From: Winogradskyella litoriviva
Lineage (GTDB): Bacteria; Bacteroidota; Bacteroidia; Flavobacteriales; Flavobacteriaceae
NCBI RefSeq assembly: GCF_013249065.1
Contig: NZ_JABRWQ010000001.1
Location: forward strand, 372,001-436,000
Reading direction: 5' to 3'
Length of the DNA stretch: 64,000 nucleotides
Shown here: in pieces, positions 36,687-45,622 of the stretch
Layout of the letters: each line of letters opens with the position of its first letter
Position numbering within the stretch: the stretch's first letter is position 1
Made by a program: the position numbers and the translations under genes
Notes under the pieces: model-generated
Told to the model about the DNA's origin: nothing
The model's database searches: none
The model's input: only the letters and a program-made list of their open reading frames with translations

Positions 36687-37592
36687 TTAATTTAACTCAA
36701 TACTTGTACCTCCTAATTTATCATTTCTATGAAAAACATTAATAAAATAGTAGCCTTTTTGAAAAGGTTTGTCATCTGAATCTGCCAAAATTTCCGTACA
36801 AATTTCTAAATTTTGGTTTTTATAATCAATTATTTCCTTTTTACTATAAATTAAAGAAGAACTACCAAATTGAACTTCTCCTTGATCTGAAACTACATTA
36901 CCATCTGGCCCAACAATTTGTATGTAAATATCTTTTTTACCTTTTGATGTTAACGGGTTTTCATTTAAAGTTATACAAACATCTATTGCATTAGCTCGTT
37001 TTGCGCGTTCTGTTAATCGTTTTTTACCCGATTTTAATTTATAAGATTGCGCAATGAGATGACTCGCTTTTAAAACGGCAGCTTTATCTATTGATATATG
37101 TAAAGAATCATTAGCGGCTACTAAATTAAGGTTAGACTTTTCTAGGCCGTAAATTTCATGTTTATTCTTCTCTATAGTATTTAAAGCATTTTGATTCTCT
37201 GACTGCAATTTAATATTTGCAGAATTCAAAGAATCTATAGTACGTAGTAGCACTTTACTCTTAGACTTTAAAACTATAAGTTGATCTCTAAACTTAGTGA
37301 TAATTGATAAATCACTATTTAATAATCTTAAAGAATCTAAGGCATTCCTAGTTTCTAGTTTAGCTTCTTGGAGCTGTGAAGCCATAAGATTATAGTCTTT
37401 GCTTAAATCATCGTAACTTGATAATAATTCTGATAGTTCTGTTTCTATCAAAGCTTTTTCTTGTTTTAAGAACGCCTCGTAGGATTCATTAGACCTATAA
37501 TTACTATAACTATATATGCCTAAAACAGTTAAAACGATTACTAAAGAACTTATAATTAATCTGTAGTTAAATAATTGAGGGTTAACTATCAT
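36687..37592 (-). CDS. Conserved single-pass membrane protein with coiled coil
   Basis: The 301-residue protein has one membrane helix near the N-terminus (about 11-27). A long coiled coil (about 33-170) and a C-terminal beta-rich domain (about 195-300: DVCITLNENPLTSKGKKDIYIQ, then VSDQGEVQFG) follow. Such proteins are widespread and uncharacterised in Flavobacteriia, sometimes annotated loosely as chromosome-partitioning proteins without evidence. The C-terminal domain would be in the periplasm. It is transcribed divergently from the comF-like gene. Confidence 0.72.
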   Translation of the reverse strand: MIVNPQLFNYRLIISSLVIVLTVLGIYSYSNYRSNESYEAFLKQEKALIETELSELLSSYDDLSKDYNLMASQLQEAKLETRNALDSLRLLNSDLSIITKFRDQLIVLKSKSKVLLRTIDSLNSANIKLQSENQNALNTIEKNKHEIYGLEKSNLNLVAANDSLHISIDKAAVLKASHLIAQSYKLKSGKKRLTERAKRANAIDVCITLNENPLTSKGKKDIYIQIVGPDGNVVSDQGEVQFGSSSLIYSKKEIIDYKNQNLEICTEILADSDDKPFQKGYYFINVFHRNDKLGGTSIELN

Positions 37593-37662
37593 TAATATTT
37601 TTCTTAATTTAATGCGAAATTAGAATTATTTATATAGCACTATTACTTTAATCGATTAAGTG

Positions 37663-38340
37663 ATGAAAAACTTGTTAAACTTGATATTTCCTAAGGTTTG
37701 TGAAGCTTGTAACCATGCTTTATCAGACAATGAAATAACTTTATGTACGTCTTGTAGGCATCACTTACCTGTTACTAATTATCATTTTAGTAATGAAGAA
37801 GCTGTAAAAAAAGTACTTTATGGACGCGTTAAATTAGAAAACGCTACAGCACTATTACACTTTTCAAAAAAAGGAATTGTACAGCAAATTCTACATAATT
37901 TAAAGTATAGAGGTCATGAAGACATCGGTGCTTTTTTTGGAAAATGGTTTGGGACAGAATTGGCAACGCTAACCAATTATAAATCTATTGATGTTATTGT
38001 ACCTGTGCCTTTGTACAGAACAAAATTGAGGAAACGTGGTTATAATCAGGTAACAAAATTTGGTAAAGAAATAGCAAAAGCATTAAATGCAGAATTTAAT
38101 GACTCTATTTTAATAAAAACTAAATCAACTAAAACACAAGTTTTTAAAGGACGTTTAAAGCGTTGGAATGACGATGGAGCTTTGTTTGACATTTCAGACA
38201 AACAACAATTAACAGGCAAACACATATTACTAGTTGATGATATTATCACAACAGGAGCAACCATTGAAGCTTGTGCTACCGTTTTGTTAAAAATTGATAA
38301 TATTAAGTTAAGTGTTGCAACAATGGCAATTGCAGATTGA
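37663..38340 (+). CDS. comF: ComF family phosphoribosyltransferase-like protein
   Basis: The 225-residue protein has an N-terminal zinc finger (Cys13-x2-Cys16 and Cys28-x2-Cys31) and a PRTase domain. It carries VIVPVPLYRTKLRKRGYNQ and the PRPP-binding loop LLVDDIITTGATIEAC. ComF relatives take part in DNA uptake or in handling of DNA-derived nucleotides. The ATG at 37663 is preferred over the GTG one codon earlier. It is followed by an Ig-like lipoprotein gene, from which it is separated by 56 bases. Confidence 0.9.
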   Translation: MKNLLNLIFPKVCEACNHALSDNEITLCTSCRHHLPVTNYHFSNEEAVKKVLYGRVKLENATALLHFSKKGIVQQILHNLKYRGHEDIGAFFGKWFGTELATLTNYKSIDVIVPVPLYRTKLRKRGYNQVTKFGKEIAKALNAEFNDSILIKTKSTKTQVFKGRLKRWNDDGALFDISDKQQLTGKHILLVDDIITTGATIEACATVLLKIDNIKLSVATMAIAD

Positions 38341-38396
38341 TTTTTTCGTTTCTCATTAAATTATATTGTTTCTTTGTGCTAAATATTTTTGAATAG

Positions 38397-40007
38397 ATGC
38401 GTTTACATTTAATGCCAATTTTAAGTTTTATTTTTATTGCAATAACTCTTTCGAGTTGCGCTAATCGTGGCACTCCAACTGGAGGAGAAAAAGACATTGC
38501 ACCTCCAGAAATCACTCAATCGCTACCAGAAAACTTCTCTACCAATTTTAAAGGCGATGAAATTGTTATCCGTTTTAATGAGTATGTTAAAATTAAAGAT
38601 TTACGTAAACAACTTATTATTTCGCCACCAATGGATACAGCTCCAGTTGTATCACCTGCAAGTGGTGCAAGTAAAGCTATCACCATTAAAATTTTAGACA
38701 CTTTAAAAGCCAACACAACTTACGCTTTTAATTTTGGAGAAAGTATTGTAGATAATAATGAAGGTAATCCTTATCCTTATTATCGTTATGTTTTTTCCAC
38801 AGGTAGCACCATCGATTCACTATCAGTAAAAGGTTATGTAGAAGATGCTTTATTAAATGAGCCTGATACTTTTATTTCTGTTATGCTATATGAAAAAGAC
38901 TCTACCTATTCAGACTCTATTGTCTACAAAGAAAAACCTAGATATATTACAAATACGTTAGATAGTGTTACTACGTTTAGTATTGATAATATTAAAGCCG
39001 GAACGTACAAATTAATTGCATTAAAAGATAAAAATTCTAATTTTTTATTCAATCAGAAAAATGATAAAATCGGGTTTCATAAAGGATTTATAACTGTACC
39101 AACAGATTCTACTTATAAATTAAAACTATTTAATGAAAAGGTCAATTTTAAAGCTATAAAGCCAATACAAGATGGTGAAACAAGAATCATTTTTCCATAT
39201 GAAGGTGATTATAAAAATATGCGAATTAACGTAATAGACAAAAAACCAGAAGGCTTTAAAACACGAATTTTAAAAGACCGAGAAACGGACAGCTTGTATT
39301 ATTGGTATAAGCCAAAATTTGAAGTTGACACCACATTTTTCACGGTTACAAATGGAAAAAAAATTGATACTTTTAAACATCGATTTAGAACCATAAAAGG
39401 TGATTCATTAAAGTTAAAATCTTTAATTAATGGTGTAATTAGATATGAAGAAGACTTTGCGATAGAAGGCAATATTCCATTTTCAAAAATTGACACTACT
39501 AAGATTTCTATAATAGACAAAGACTCACTTAGAATTCCCGTAAAAGTCAAATACGATTCTATTTATAATACCTACAAATTCCCTATTGAAAAAAAAGAAG
39601 ATCAAAAATATAACTTTACTATTCTGCCAGGTGCATTTACTGATTTTTATGACGGTATTAATAAAGATACTATGTCTTATTCTATTAGAACTAAAATGAA
39701 ATCGGAATATGGTAATATTAGAGTTAATCTTAGAAATGCAAAATTGCCTCTAATTGTTCAGTTAGTAAACGCTAATGGCGAAGTTTTACATGAGCTTTAC
39801 GCAAAAGATTCACCTATAGTAGATTTCACCAATTTAGTGCCTAAAAAATATGACCTACGGGTTATTTTAGACACTAATGGAAATCGGGAATATGATACCG
39901 GAAATTTCTTGCTAGGTATTCAGCCAGAAAGAGTTATTTACTCCGAACCTATAGAAGAAGTTAGAGCCAGTTTTGATTGGATAATTGATTTTAAATTTTC
40001 AGATTAA
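38397..40007 (+). CDS. Ig-like (Big_5) domain lipoprotein
   Basis: The 536-residue protein has a lipobox ending TLSSCANRG and the GTPTGGEKDIAPPEI stretch that opens a bacterial Ig-like domain of the SbsA/Big_5 type (about 35-140). A long beta-rich remainder ends in a Cna-like or transthyretin-like part (about 445-536, with LRVILDTNGNREYDTGNFL). It is a widespread Flavobacteriia protein with no known role, anchored in the outer membrane or periplasm. Its last 17 bases overlap the convergent omega-amidase gene. Confidence 0.82.
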   Translation: MRLHLMPILSFIFIAITLSSCANRGTPTGGEKDIAPPEITQSLPENFSTNFKGDEIVIRFNEYVKIKDLRKQLIISPPMDTAPVVSPASGASKAITIKILDTLKANTTYAFNFGESIVDNNEGNPYPYYRYVFSTGSTIDSLSVKGYVEDALLNEPDTFISVMLYEKDSTYSDSIVYKEKPRYITNTLDSVTTFSIDNIKAGTYKLIALKDKNSNFLFNQKNDKIGFHKGFITVPTDSTYKLKLFNEKVNFKAIKPIQDGETRIIFPYEGDYKNMRINVIDKKPEGFKTRILKDRETDSLYYWYKPKFEVDTTFFTVTNGKKIDTFKHRFRTIKGDSLKLKSLINGVIRYEEDFAIEGNIPFSKIDTTKISIIDKDSLRIPVKVKYDSIYNTYKFPIEKKEDQKYNFTILPGAFTDFYDGINKDTMSYSIRTKMKSEYGNIRVNLRNAKLPLIVQLVNANGEVLHELYAKDSPIVDFTNLVPKKYDLRVILDTNGNREYDTGNFLLGIQPERVIYSEPIEEVRASFDWIIDFKFSD

Positions 40008-40773
40008 AATCATCTCTATCATTCAAAAAATTTAATTTTTCTCGATATTTTTTTATGGCACTTTTATCTAAAGTTACAATTTGAATAGCTTCTTCGTTTT
40101 CAGGTAAAGTATCTATTCTATTACCTAAAACATCATAAGCTGCTGAGTGACCAGAATACTCAAAATTGTTTCCGTCTAGTCCTACTCTATTGACACCAAT
40201 ACAATAAGTCATGTTTTCAATAGCTCTGGCTTTTAGTAAAGCATTCCAAGCATCAATTCTTAATTTTGGCCAATTAGCCACGTAGATTAACAAGTCATAA
40301 TCTTCAATATTTCTAGCCCAAACTGGGAAACGCAAATCGTAACAAACCAATGGGCAAATTTTCCAACCTTTATAACTAAAAAGTACTTTTTCAGAGCCAG
40401 CTGTATAAACTTTATGTTCGCCTGCTAAAGTAAATGTGTGTCGTTTATCATAAGTGGTTATAGTACCCAAGGGTTCAACACAAACCATACGATTATAAAA
40501 GTTGTTGTTTTCAGAAACAACAAAGCTTCCCAAAATAGCCACCTGCTTTGCTTTAGCTAAATCTTTAAGCCAAGCTATGGTTTTGCCTTCCATAGTTTCT
40601 GCTACAGCTTTGGGATTCATAGTAAAACCAGAGGTAAACATTTCGGGTAAAACAATAAGGTCAACGTCAGCAGACATGGCATTGATTTTAGCCTCTAACA
40701 AACGTCTATTTTCTTCTGGGTTTTCCCAAACTAAATTAGTTTGAATGATGGCAACTCTTAAATCTGAATTCAT
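39991..40773 (-). CDS. Omega-amidase (YafV/Nit2-like carbon-nitrogen hydrolase)
   Basis: This 260-residue nitrilase-superfamily enzyme has the triad Glu44 (VLPEMFTSGF), Lys110 (TYDKRHTF) and Cys144 (LVCYDLRFP). Members of this branch hydrolyse alpha-ketoglutaramate or alpha-ketosuccinamate, products of glutamine or asparagine transamination, and serve methionine salvage and metabolite repair. A methionine/glutamine-type aminotransferase gene lies two genes upstream on the same strand, which supports that role. Confidence 0.9.
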   Translation of the reverse strand: MNSDLRVAIIQTNLVWENPEENRRLLEAKINAMSADVDLIVLPEMFTSGFTMNPKAVAETMEGKTIAWLKDLAKAKQVAILGSFVVSENNNFYNRMVCVEPLGTITTYDKRHTFTLAGEHKVYTAGSEKVLFSYKGWKICPLVCYDLRFPVWARNIEDYDLLIYVANWPKLRIDAWNALLKARAIENMTYCIGVNRVGLDGNNFEYSGHSAAYDVLGNRIDTLPENEEAIQIVTLDKSAIKKYREKLNFLNDRDDFNLKI

Positions 40774-40816
40774 ATTATAAAATTACAAATTTGATTTTAA
40801 AATATGGCATAAAAAA

Positions 40817-40864
40817 AGCAAGCCAAAAAGTAATCACATTTATGAATTTACTTTTTAGCTTGCT
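40817..40864 (-). terminator. Terminator of the coiled-coil protein gene
   Basis: A 17-bp stem with one mismatch (40817-40833 with 40848-40864, ends AGCAAGC/GCTTGCT) reads into seven T residues on the minus strand. It lies 25 bases after the stop of the gene at 40890. Confidence 0.82.
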
Positions 40865-40889
40865 ACAATAATTTAAAGCTGGCTTATAC

Positions 40890-41546
40890 TTACAGCTTTC
40901 TTTTTGCTTTAGTTACTTTCTCTGTAAGTTTATCAATTTTATCAAGCCATTTACTTTCGTCTTGAGGTGATAATTTCCCTTTTCTTTTTAACTTCGCGTA
41001 CTTATTTTGTGCTTTTTCAAGATTGCTTTCTGCTTTCTCAAAATTACTTTGAAGTTTTTCTTTTTTCTTTATTTCCTTTTCGGCTTTTTTCTGTGCTTTT
41101 TCAGATTTTTTCTGTGCTTTCTCCGCTTTTTTAGTCTCTTTTTCTAATTTATCAGCTAACTCTTCCTTCTCTTTAATAGACTTTTCTTCAGCCTTTTTTG
41201 CTTTCTCAGCTTCTTTTAAGACTTTCTCTTCTGCTTTTTTAACCTTATCAGCTTCCAACTTAGCTTTCTCTTCAGCATCCTTAACTTTTTGTGCTTCTAA
41301 CTTTGCTTTATCTGCTTGTTCAGCTTTAAGTTTTGTAGCTTCTGCTATCTTCATTTTTTCAGAAATTAAAGCAGCTTCCTTAAAAATAAAAGTTCTTTCT
41401 TCTAGCGTTAGTACTTGAGTAACATCAATGCCTTCAAAAAAGATTTTTTCATTTTTAACTTCATAGATTTTCCCATCTTTAGTTACCTCTTGCGCAAATG
41501 ATGTAAGCGATAGACTTAAGAATAATAAGATGATATAATATTTCAT
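40890..41546 (-). CDS. Secreted Lys/Ala/Glu-rich coiled-coil protein
   Basis: The 218-residue protein (ATG at 41546) has a signal peptide ending SLTSFAQ, a short globular part (EVTKDGKIYEVKNEKIFFEG) and then about 150 residues of nearly pure K, A and E heptads (KAEEKAKKAEEK-type repeats). It would form a long rod in the periplasm or outside. No family was recognised. The low-complexity composition makes homology searches unreliable. It lies between the aminotransferase and omega-amidase genes but has its own terminator. Confidence 0.7.
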   Translation of the reverse strand: MKYYIILLFLSLSLTSFAQEVTKDGKIYEVKNEKIFFEGIDVTQVLTLEERTFIFKEAALISEKMKIAEATKLKAEQADKAKLEAQKVKDAEEKAKLEADKVKKAEEKVLKEAEKAKKAEEKSIKEKEELADKLEKETKKAEKAQKKSEKAQKKAEKEIKKKEKLQSNFEKAESNLEKAQNKYAKLKRKGKLSPQDESKWLDKIDKLTEKVTKAKRKL

Positions 41547-41612
41547 TGTATTTATGTTTTTATTGTTCAATATTAAGACACATGAATTTACAAAAAGTAA
41601 CTTCTAATTTGA

Positions 41613-42755
41613 TTAATTTTTACATAATATTTCAGCGGCTTTAACTAATGTCTCATCAGTCTTAGCAAAACAAAATCTCAAGACCTTATCATCTTTGTTA
41701 TTGTCGTTAAAAATAGACAATGGAATGGATGCGATTTTGAATTCTATGGTTAATCGTTTGGCAAAATCTACGTCGTATTCATCCGTAATATCAGAATAAT
41801 CTAGAACCTGAAAATATGTGCCCTGTGATGGTTGAAACTTAAATCTAGAATCTGAAATTAAGTTTAAAAACAAATCGCGTTTCCGTTGAAAAAAAGTGTT
41901 TAAACCTAAATACGTTTCTGCATCTTGCATATAATCTGCAATACCTTTTTGTGCAGGATGATGCACCGAAAACACATTAAATTGATGCACTTTTCTAAAT
42001 TCGGTCATTAATGCTTCTGGTGCACAGCAATAACCAATTTTCCAACCTGTGTTGTGAAAGGTTTTCCCAAAAGAAGCGGTTATAAAACTACGTTGCTTTA
42101 AATCTGAGAATAAACAAGCACTTTGGTGTTGCGCATCATCAAATACAATATGCTCATAAACCTCATCACTTAATACAATGATGTTTGTGTTCTCAGTGAT
42201 TTTTTGAAGTTGAAGCATATCATCCTTAGACCAAATGGTTCCACTAGGATTATGAGGCGAGTTTATAATTATCATTTTTGTCGCAGAGGAAACTTTTGAA
42301 GCAACCTCATTCCAATTCACGCTATAATTTGGCGCAGATAATTGAACAGGAATCATTTTTCCACCATTTAGTTCTATAGCTGGTTGATAACAATCGTAAG
42401 CAGGTTTAAAAATAATGACTTCGTCATTTGGTCTTACAAATGCAGAAATTATGGTATAAATCGCTTGTGTTGCACCTGCTGTTACTGTGATTTCTTTTTC
42501 GGGATGATACGTACTTTTATACAACAACTCATATTTATGAGCAATCGCCAAACGTAAATCTAAATTGCCAGCCATTGGTGCATATTGGTTGTAACCAGTA
42601 TTCATAGCATTGGTGACCAAATCATTCAATTTTTGAGAACTTGGATAATTAGGAAAGCCTTGCGATAAGTTGATGGCCTTGTGCTCGTTTGCTAAAGCAC
42701 TCATTATTGTGAATATGGTCGTCCCAACATTGGGTAATTTTGAGTTGAAATTCAT
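41613..42755 (-). CDS. PLP-dependent aminotransferase (methionine/kynurenine-type, class I)
   Basis: The 380-residue fold-type I aminotransferase starts at ATG 42755 (MNFNSKLPNVGTTIFTIMS); the frame upstream adds an implausible hydrophobic stretch. It has AINLSQGFPNYP, INSPHNPSGTIW, VLSDEVYEH and the PLP-lysine segment SFGKTFHNTGWKIGYC. It resembles YbdL/KAT-like glutamine transaminases that act on methionine or aromatic amino acids. Together with the nearby omega-amidase it would form a transaminase-amidase pair for methionine salvage. Confidence 0.88.
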   Translation of the reverse strand: MNFNSKLPNVGTTIFTIMSALANEHKAINLSQGFPNYPSSQKLNDLVTNAMNTGYNQYAPMAGNLDLRLAIAHKYELLYKSTYHPEKEITVTAGATQAIYTIISAFVRPNDEVIIFKPAYDCYQPAIELNGGKMIPVQLSAPNYSVNWNEVASKVSSATKMIIINSPHNPSGTIWSKDDMLQLQKITENTNIIVLSDEVYEHIVFDDAQHQSACLFSDLKQRSFITASFGKTFHNTGWKIGYCCAPEALMTEFRKVHQFNVFSVHHPAQKGIADYMQDAETYLGLNTFFQRKRDLFLNLISDSRFKFQPSQGTYFQVLDYSDITDEYDVDFAKRLTIEFKIASIPLSIFNDNNKDDKVLRFCFAKTDETLVKAAEILCKN

Positions 42756-42838
42756 AAAAAAGTACGCTTTAAGTGCTAAAACACTAAAGATATAAAACAA
42801 GCTTTTCTATCTTTACAAAAACTAATAAAATATAGATT

Positions 42839-44971
42839 ATGCGCTTTATAAAAATTCTTTTATTGTTCTTTGTTTTTCAAGTGTCTGCCCAACAAGGTGG
42901 CATGTGGATTCCTTCGCTTTTAGAAGGGATGAATGAAACTGAAATGCAAAGCTTGGGTAGTAAATTAACAGCTCAAGATATTTACGACGTTAACAACTCT
43001 AGCTTAAAGGATGCCATTGGTCATTTTAATGGTGGCTGTACAAGTGAAGTGATTTCAGACCAAGGTTTGGTATTAACCAATCATCACTGTGGTTTTGGAC
43101 AAATTCAATCACACTCATCTTTAGAAAACGATTATTTAAAAGATGGGTTTTGGGCCATGTCTCTTGAAGACGAATTACCAAACGAAGGCTTATTTATTGA
43201 GTTTATCGTTAGCATTCACGATGTAACGGAAGTTGCTTTAAAAGGCATAGCTGATACAATGACTGAAACTGAGAAGCAATCTTTAATCTCAAAAAACACA
43301 AATGCAGTTTTAAAAACTTGGCCAAAAGAAGCTTGGCAAGATGTAAAAACAAAGGCGTTTTATGAAGGCAATCAGTACTTCCTTTTTGTAACCGAACGTT
43401 TTGAAGATATAAGATTAGTTGGTGCACCACCAAGCAGTATTGGTAAATTTGGAAGCGATACAGACAACTGGGTTTTCCCTAGACATACTGGCGATTTTTC
43501 AATGTTTCGTATTTATGCTGACGCTAATAATAGACCTGCAAAATACAGTAAAGACAATAAGCCATACAAACCGAAACATTACTTACCAGTATCTTTAGAT
43601 GGTGTTGAAGAAGGCGATTTTACAATGGTTTTTGGTTTTCCAGGCACAACAAGCGAGTATCTACCTGCTGTTGCCATTGAGCATATTACAAAAGAATTTA
43701 ATCCTACAAATATTGCTATCCGAGAAGCGGCTTTAAAAGTCATTGACCAAAAAATGAAGGAAAGTGATGCTGTAAGAATTAAATATGCCTCTAAACAAGC
43801 ACGAATTGCAAATGCTTGGAAAAAATGGATTGGCGAAAATTTAGGGATTGAAAAAAGTAATGCTGTTGAAAAACGAAAAGCGTTTGAAGCTACATTTACT
43901 AAAGCCTTAAAAGAAAAAGGACTTGAAGATAAATATGGAAACATCCTTCCGGAATTTGATAGGCTTTATAAAGACTTCGCACCAATAAATATTAAACGTA
44001 GAAACTTTATTGAGGTCTTTTTAGTGACCAATGAATTAATGCAAATGACCTTTAGAGCTTACCAAGTTGAACAAGCTTTAGTTGCAAATCCTGATAATTT
44101 AGAAAGAGGAAAAGAAGTTTTAACTGGTCAACTACAAGGTATTCATAAAAATTATGATGCAGATTTAGATAAAGGCGTCTACCTCAATGTAATGCCTTTA
44201 TATGGTAAAGACGTTGATGCTTCTATCTATGACAATACAGCTTTCACTAATTTAGATTCTGCTTTAAGTTTGCTAGAAGGCGATGCGGCAACCGTTATAA
44301 AAAACCTAAACAATGATGCTGCCTTTGCTTATGCAAAACCTATTATTGATGAGTTCTTTAACAGCCTAAATCCAGAATACCAACAAAAAAACGAACCAAT
44401 TACAGCATTACAAACTAAATATATGACGGCATTAATGGAAGCCTTACCAAATGCACGTTATTTTCCTGATGCTAATAGTACACTTCGTGTCACTTACGGA
44501 CAAGTGAGAGGCTATTCGCCAAGAGATGCGGTTTATTACAATCCTGTGAGTTATTTAGATGGTGTTATTGAAAAATACATTCCTGGCGATTATGAGTTTG
44601 ATGTACCACAAAAATTAAGAGATTTATACGACGCTAAAGATTACGGACAGTATGCAGATAAGAACGGAAAAGTACCTGTTTGCTTTCTAGGAACCAACCA
44701 CACTACTGGTGGAAACTCTGGAAGTCCTGCAATTGATGCCGAAGGAAATTTAGTCGGCTTAAACTTCGATCGTGTTTGGGAAGGCACTATGAGCGACATG
44801 AATTACGACCCAGAAATCTGCCGTAACATTATGGTAGATTTACGTTATGTTCTTTTTATTGTCGATAAATATGCTGGTGCAACGCATTTAATTGATGAAA
44901 TGACATTGGTTCATCCTAAAAAAGATGGTGGTAAGAAGAAAAAGAAAAGAAGAAAGAGTAAAAAGAAATAG
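42839..44971 (+). CDS. S46 family dipeptidyl peptidase, DPP11-like
   Basis: The 710-residue periplasmic serine peptidase has a signal peptide (ending FQVSAQQ) and catalytic His in LTNHHCGF (His83). It has the S46 signature FGSDTDNWVFPRHTGDF and the nucleophile Ser627 in TTGGNSGSPAID. Eighteen residues after the Ser stands Arg645 (LNFDRVWEG), the position that gives DPP11 its preference for Asp/Glu at P1; DPP7 has Gly there. The enzyme would remove dipeptides from imported peptides. Unusually, the C-terminus is a run of Lys and Arg after HPKKDGG, probably flexible. Confidence 0.9.
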   Translation: MRFIKILLLFFVFQVSAQQGGMWIPSLLEGMNETEMQSLGSKLTAQDIYDVNNSSLKDAIGHFNGGCTSEVISDQGLVLTNHHCGFGQIQSHSSLENDYLKDGFWAMSLEDELPNEGLFIEFIVSIHDVTEVALKGIADTMTETEKQSLISKNTNAVLKTWPKEAWQDVKTKAFYEGNQYFLFVTERFEDIRLVGAPPSSIGKFGSDTDNWVFPRHTGDFSMFRIYADANNRPAKYSKDNKPYKPKHYLPVSLDGVEEGDFTMVFGFPGTTSEYLPAVAIEHITKEFNPTNIAIREAALKVIDQKMKESDAVRIKYASKQARIANAWKKWIGENLGIEKSNAVEKRKAFEATFTKALKEKGLEDKYGNILPEFDRLYKDFAPINIKRRNFIEVFLVTNELMQMTFRAYQVEQALVANPDNLERGKEVLTGQLQGIHKNYDADLDKGVYLNVMPLYGKDVDASIYDNTAFTNLDSALSLLEGDAATVIKNLNNDAAFAYAKPIIDEFFNSLNPEYQQKNEPITALQTKYMTALMEALPNARYFPDANSTLRVTYGQVRGYSPRDAVYYNPVSYLDGVIEKYIPGDYEFDVPQKLRDLYDAKDYGQYADKNGKVPVCFLGTNHTTGGNSGSPAIDAEGNLVGLNFDRVWEGTMSDMNYDPEICRNIMVDLRYVLFIVDKYAGATHLIDEMTLVHPKKDGGKKKKKRRKSKKK

Positions 44972-44995
44972 GCAGTAGCCAATATATAAAACTTT

Positions 44996-45035
44996 AAGCC
45001 CTCACAAGTTATTGGTACTCGTGAGGGCTTTATTT
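44996..45035 (+). terminator. Terminator between the DPP11-like and DUF1569 genes
   Basis: AAGCCCTCAC (44996-45005) pairs with GTGAGGGCTT (45021-45030) around 15 nt and is followed by TATTTATTTT. It can serve both convergent genes. Confidence 0.78.
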
Positions 45036-45056
45036 ATTTTCAAATATGGAATACAA

Positions 45057-45527
45057 TTACTTCAGTATACTCTTAACAATCTTGAGATGATGATTTGTAT
45101 GTGCATCTAAAAATTGAATAACCCGTGTTGTATTTACATTTCCAAACAAAGGATGTTTAAAATAAGCGTTTTTATCTAAACTCGGTATTAACATAATGTT
45201 CTGTCTTGCCTTTACCAATTGAGTTTTTATATCATCTATAAAAATTGTTTCGGATGGCATTACATGTTTTGGTGCTTTCGCTTTTCCTCTTGGAAAAAAC
45301 CTAAACGTTAACAGTAACTTACCTAAAAAGCTAAAATCATCTTTATATAATTCTGGATTAGAGTTTTTCATATTAATTATAACAGCGTTAAAAACTTTTA
45401 AACTATGATCTAAATGCCAAGCAACTTTAACTTTTGAAATCTTAGAGTTCATAACCTCACTATTCGGTAAATAACTCTCAATATCATTTAATGCATTTTG
45501 TAAAACTGCAATATCTAATTCCTTCAT
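45057..45527 (-). CDS. DUF1569 / DinB-like protein
   Basis: The 156-residue helical protein fits DUF1569 of the DinB/YfiT-like four-helix-bundle superfamily. It has KVAWHLDHSLKVFNAVI with a likely metal-binding His pair, FFPRGKAKAPKHVMP and the C-terminal DAHTNHHLKIVKSIL. The conserved histidines in the second helix and at the C-terminus resemble the metal triad of that fold. Members act as thiol-dependent metalloenzymes in some lineages, but the function here is unknown. Confidence 0.82.
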   Translation of the reverse strand: MKELDIAVLQNALNDIESYLPNSEVMNSKISKVKVAWHLDHSLKVFNAVIINMKNSNPELYKDDFSFLGKLLLTFRFFPRGKAKAPKHVMPSETIFIDDIKTQLVKARQNIMLIPSLDKNAYFKHPLFGNVNTTRVIQFLDAHTNHHLKIVKSILK

Positions 45528-45560
45528 TATAATTTAGTTTGTTGGAAGATAATTAAAATA

Positions 45561-45592
45561 AAAAATCCCAAACACTAATGCTTGGGATTTTT
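45561..45592 (-). terminator. Terminator of ahcY
   Basis: AAAAATCCCAA (45561-45571) pairs with TTGGGATTTTT (45582-45592). Read on the minus strand it follows the ahcY stop and the conserved hairpin at 45598-45622. Confidence 0.8.
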
Positions 45593-45597
45593 CTATG

Positions 45598-45622
45598 ATG
45601 AGATTCCTTTTTTCAAAGGAAT
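45598..45622 (-). repeat. Conserved 3' hairpin (ATGAGATTCC element), copy 2
   Basis: It begins ATGAGATTCC like the copy at 35041 and forms an 8-bp stem (45603-45610 with 45615-45622), directly abutting the ahcY stop codon and followed on the minus strand by a terminator hairpin. Confidence 0.6.

Noticed and set aside
43579..43944. Open frame of 121 codons antisense to the S46 peptidase gene
   Set aside because: It lies wholly inside the peptidase gene, which has intact catalytic motifs on the plus strand.
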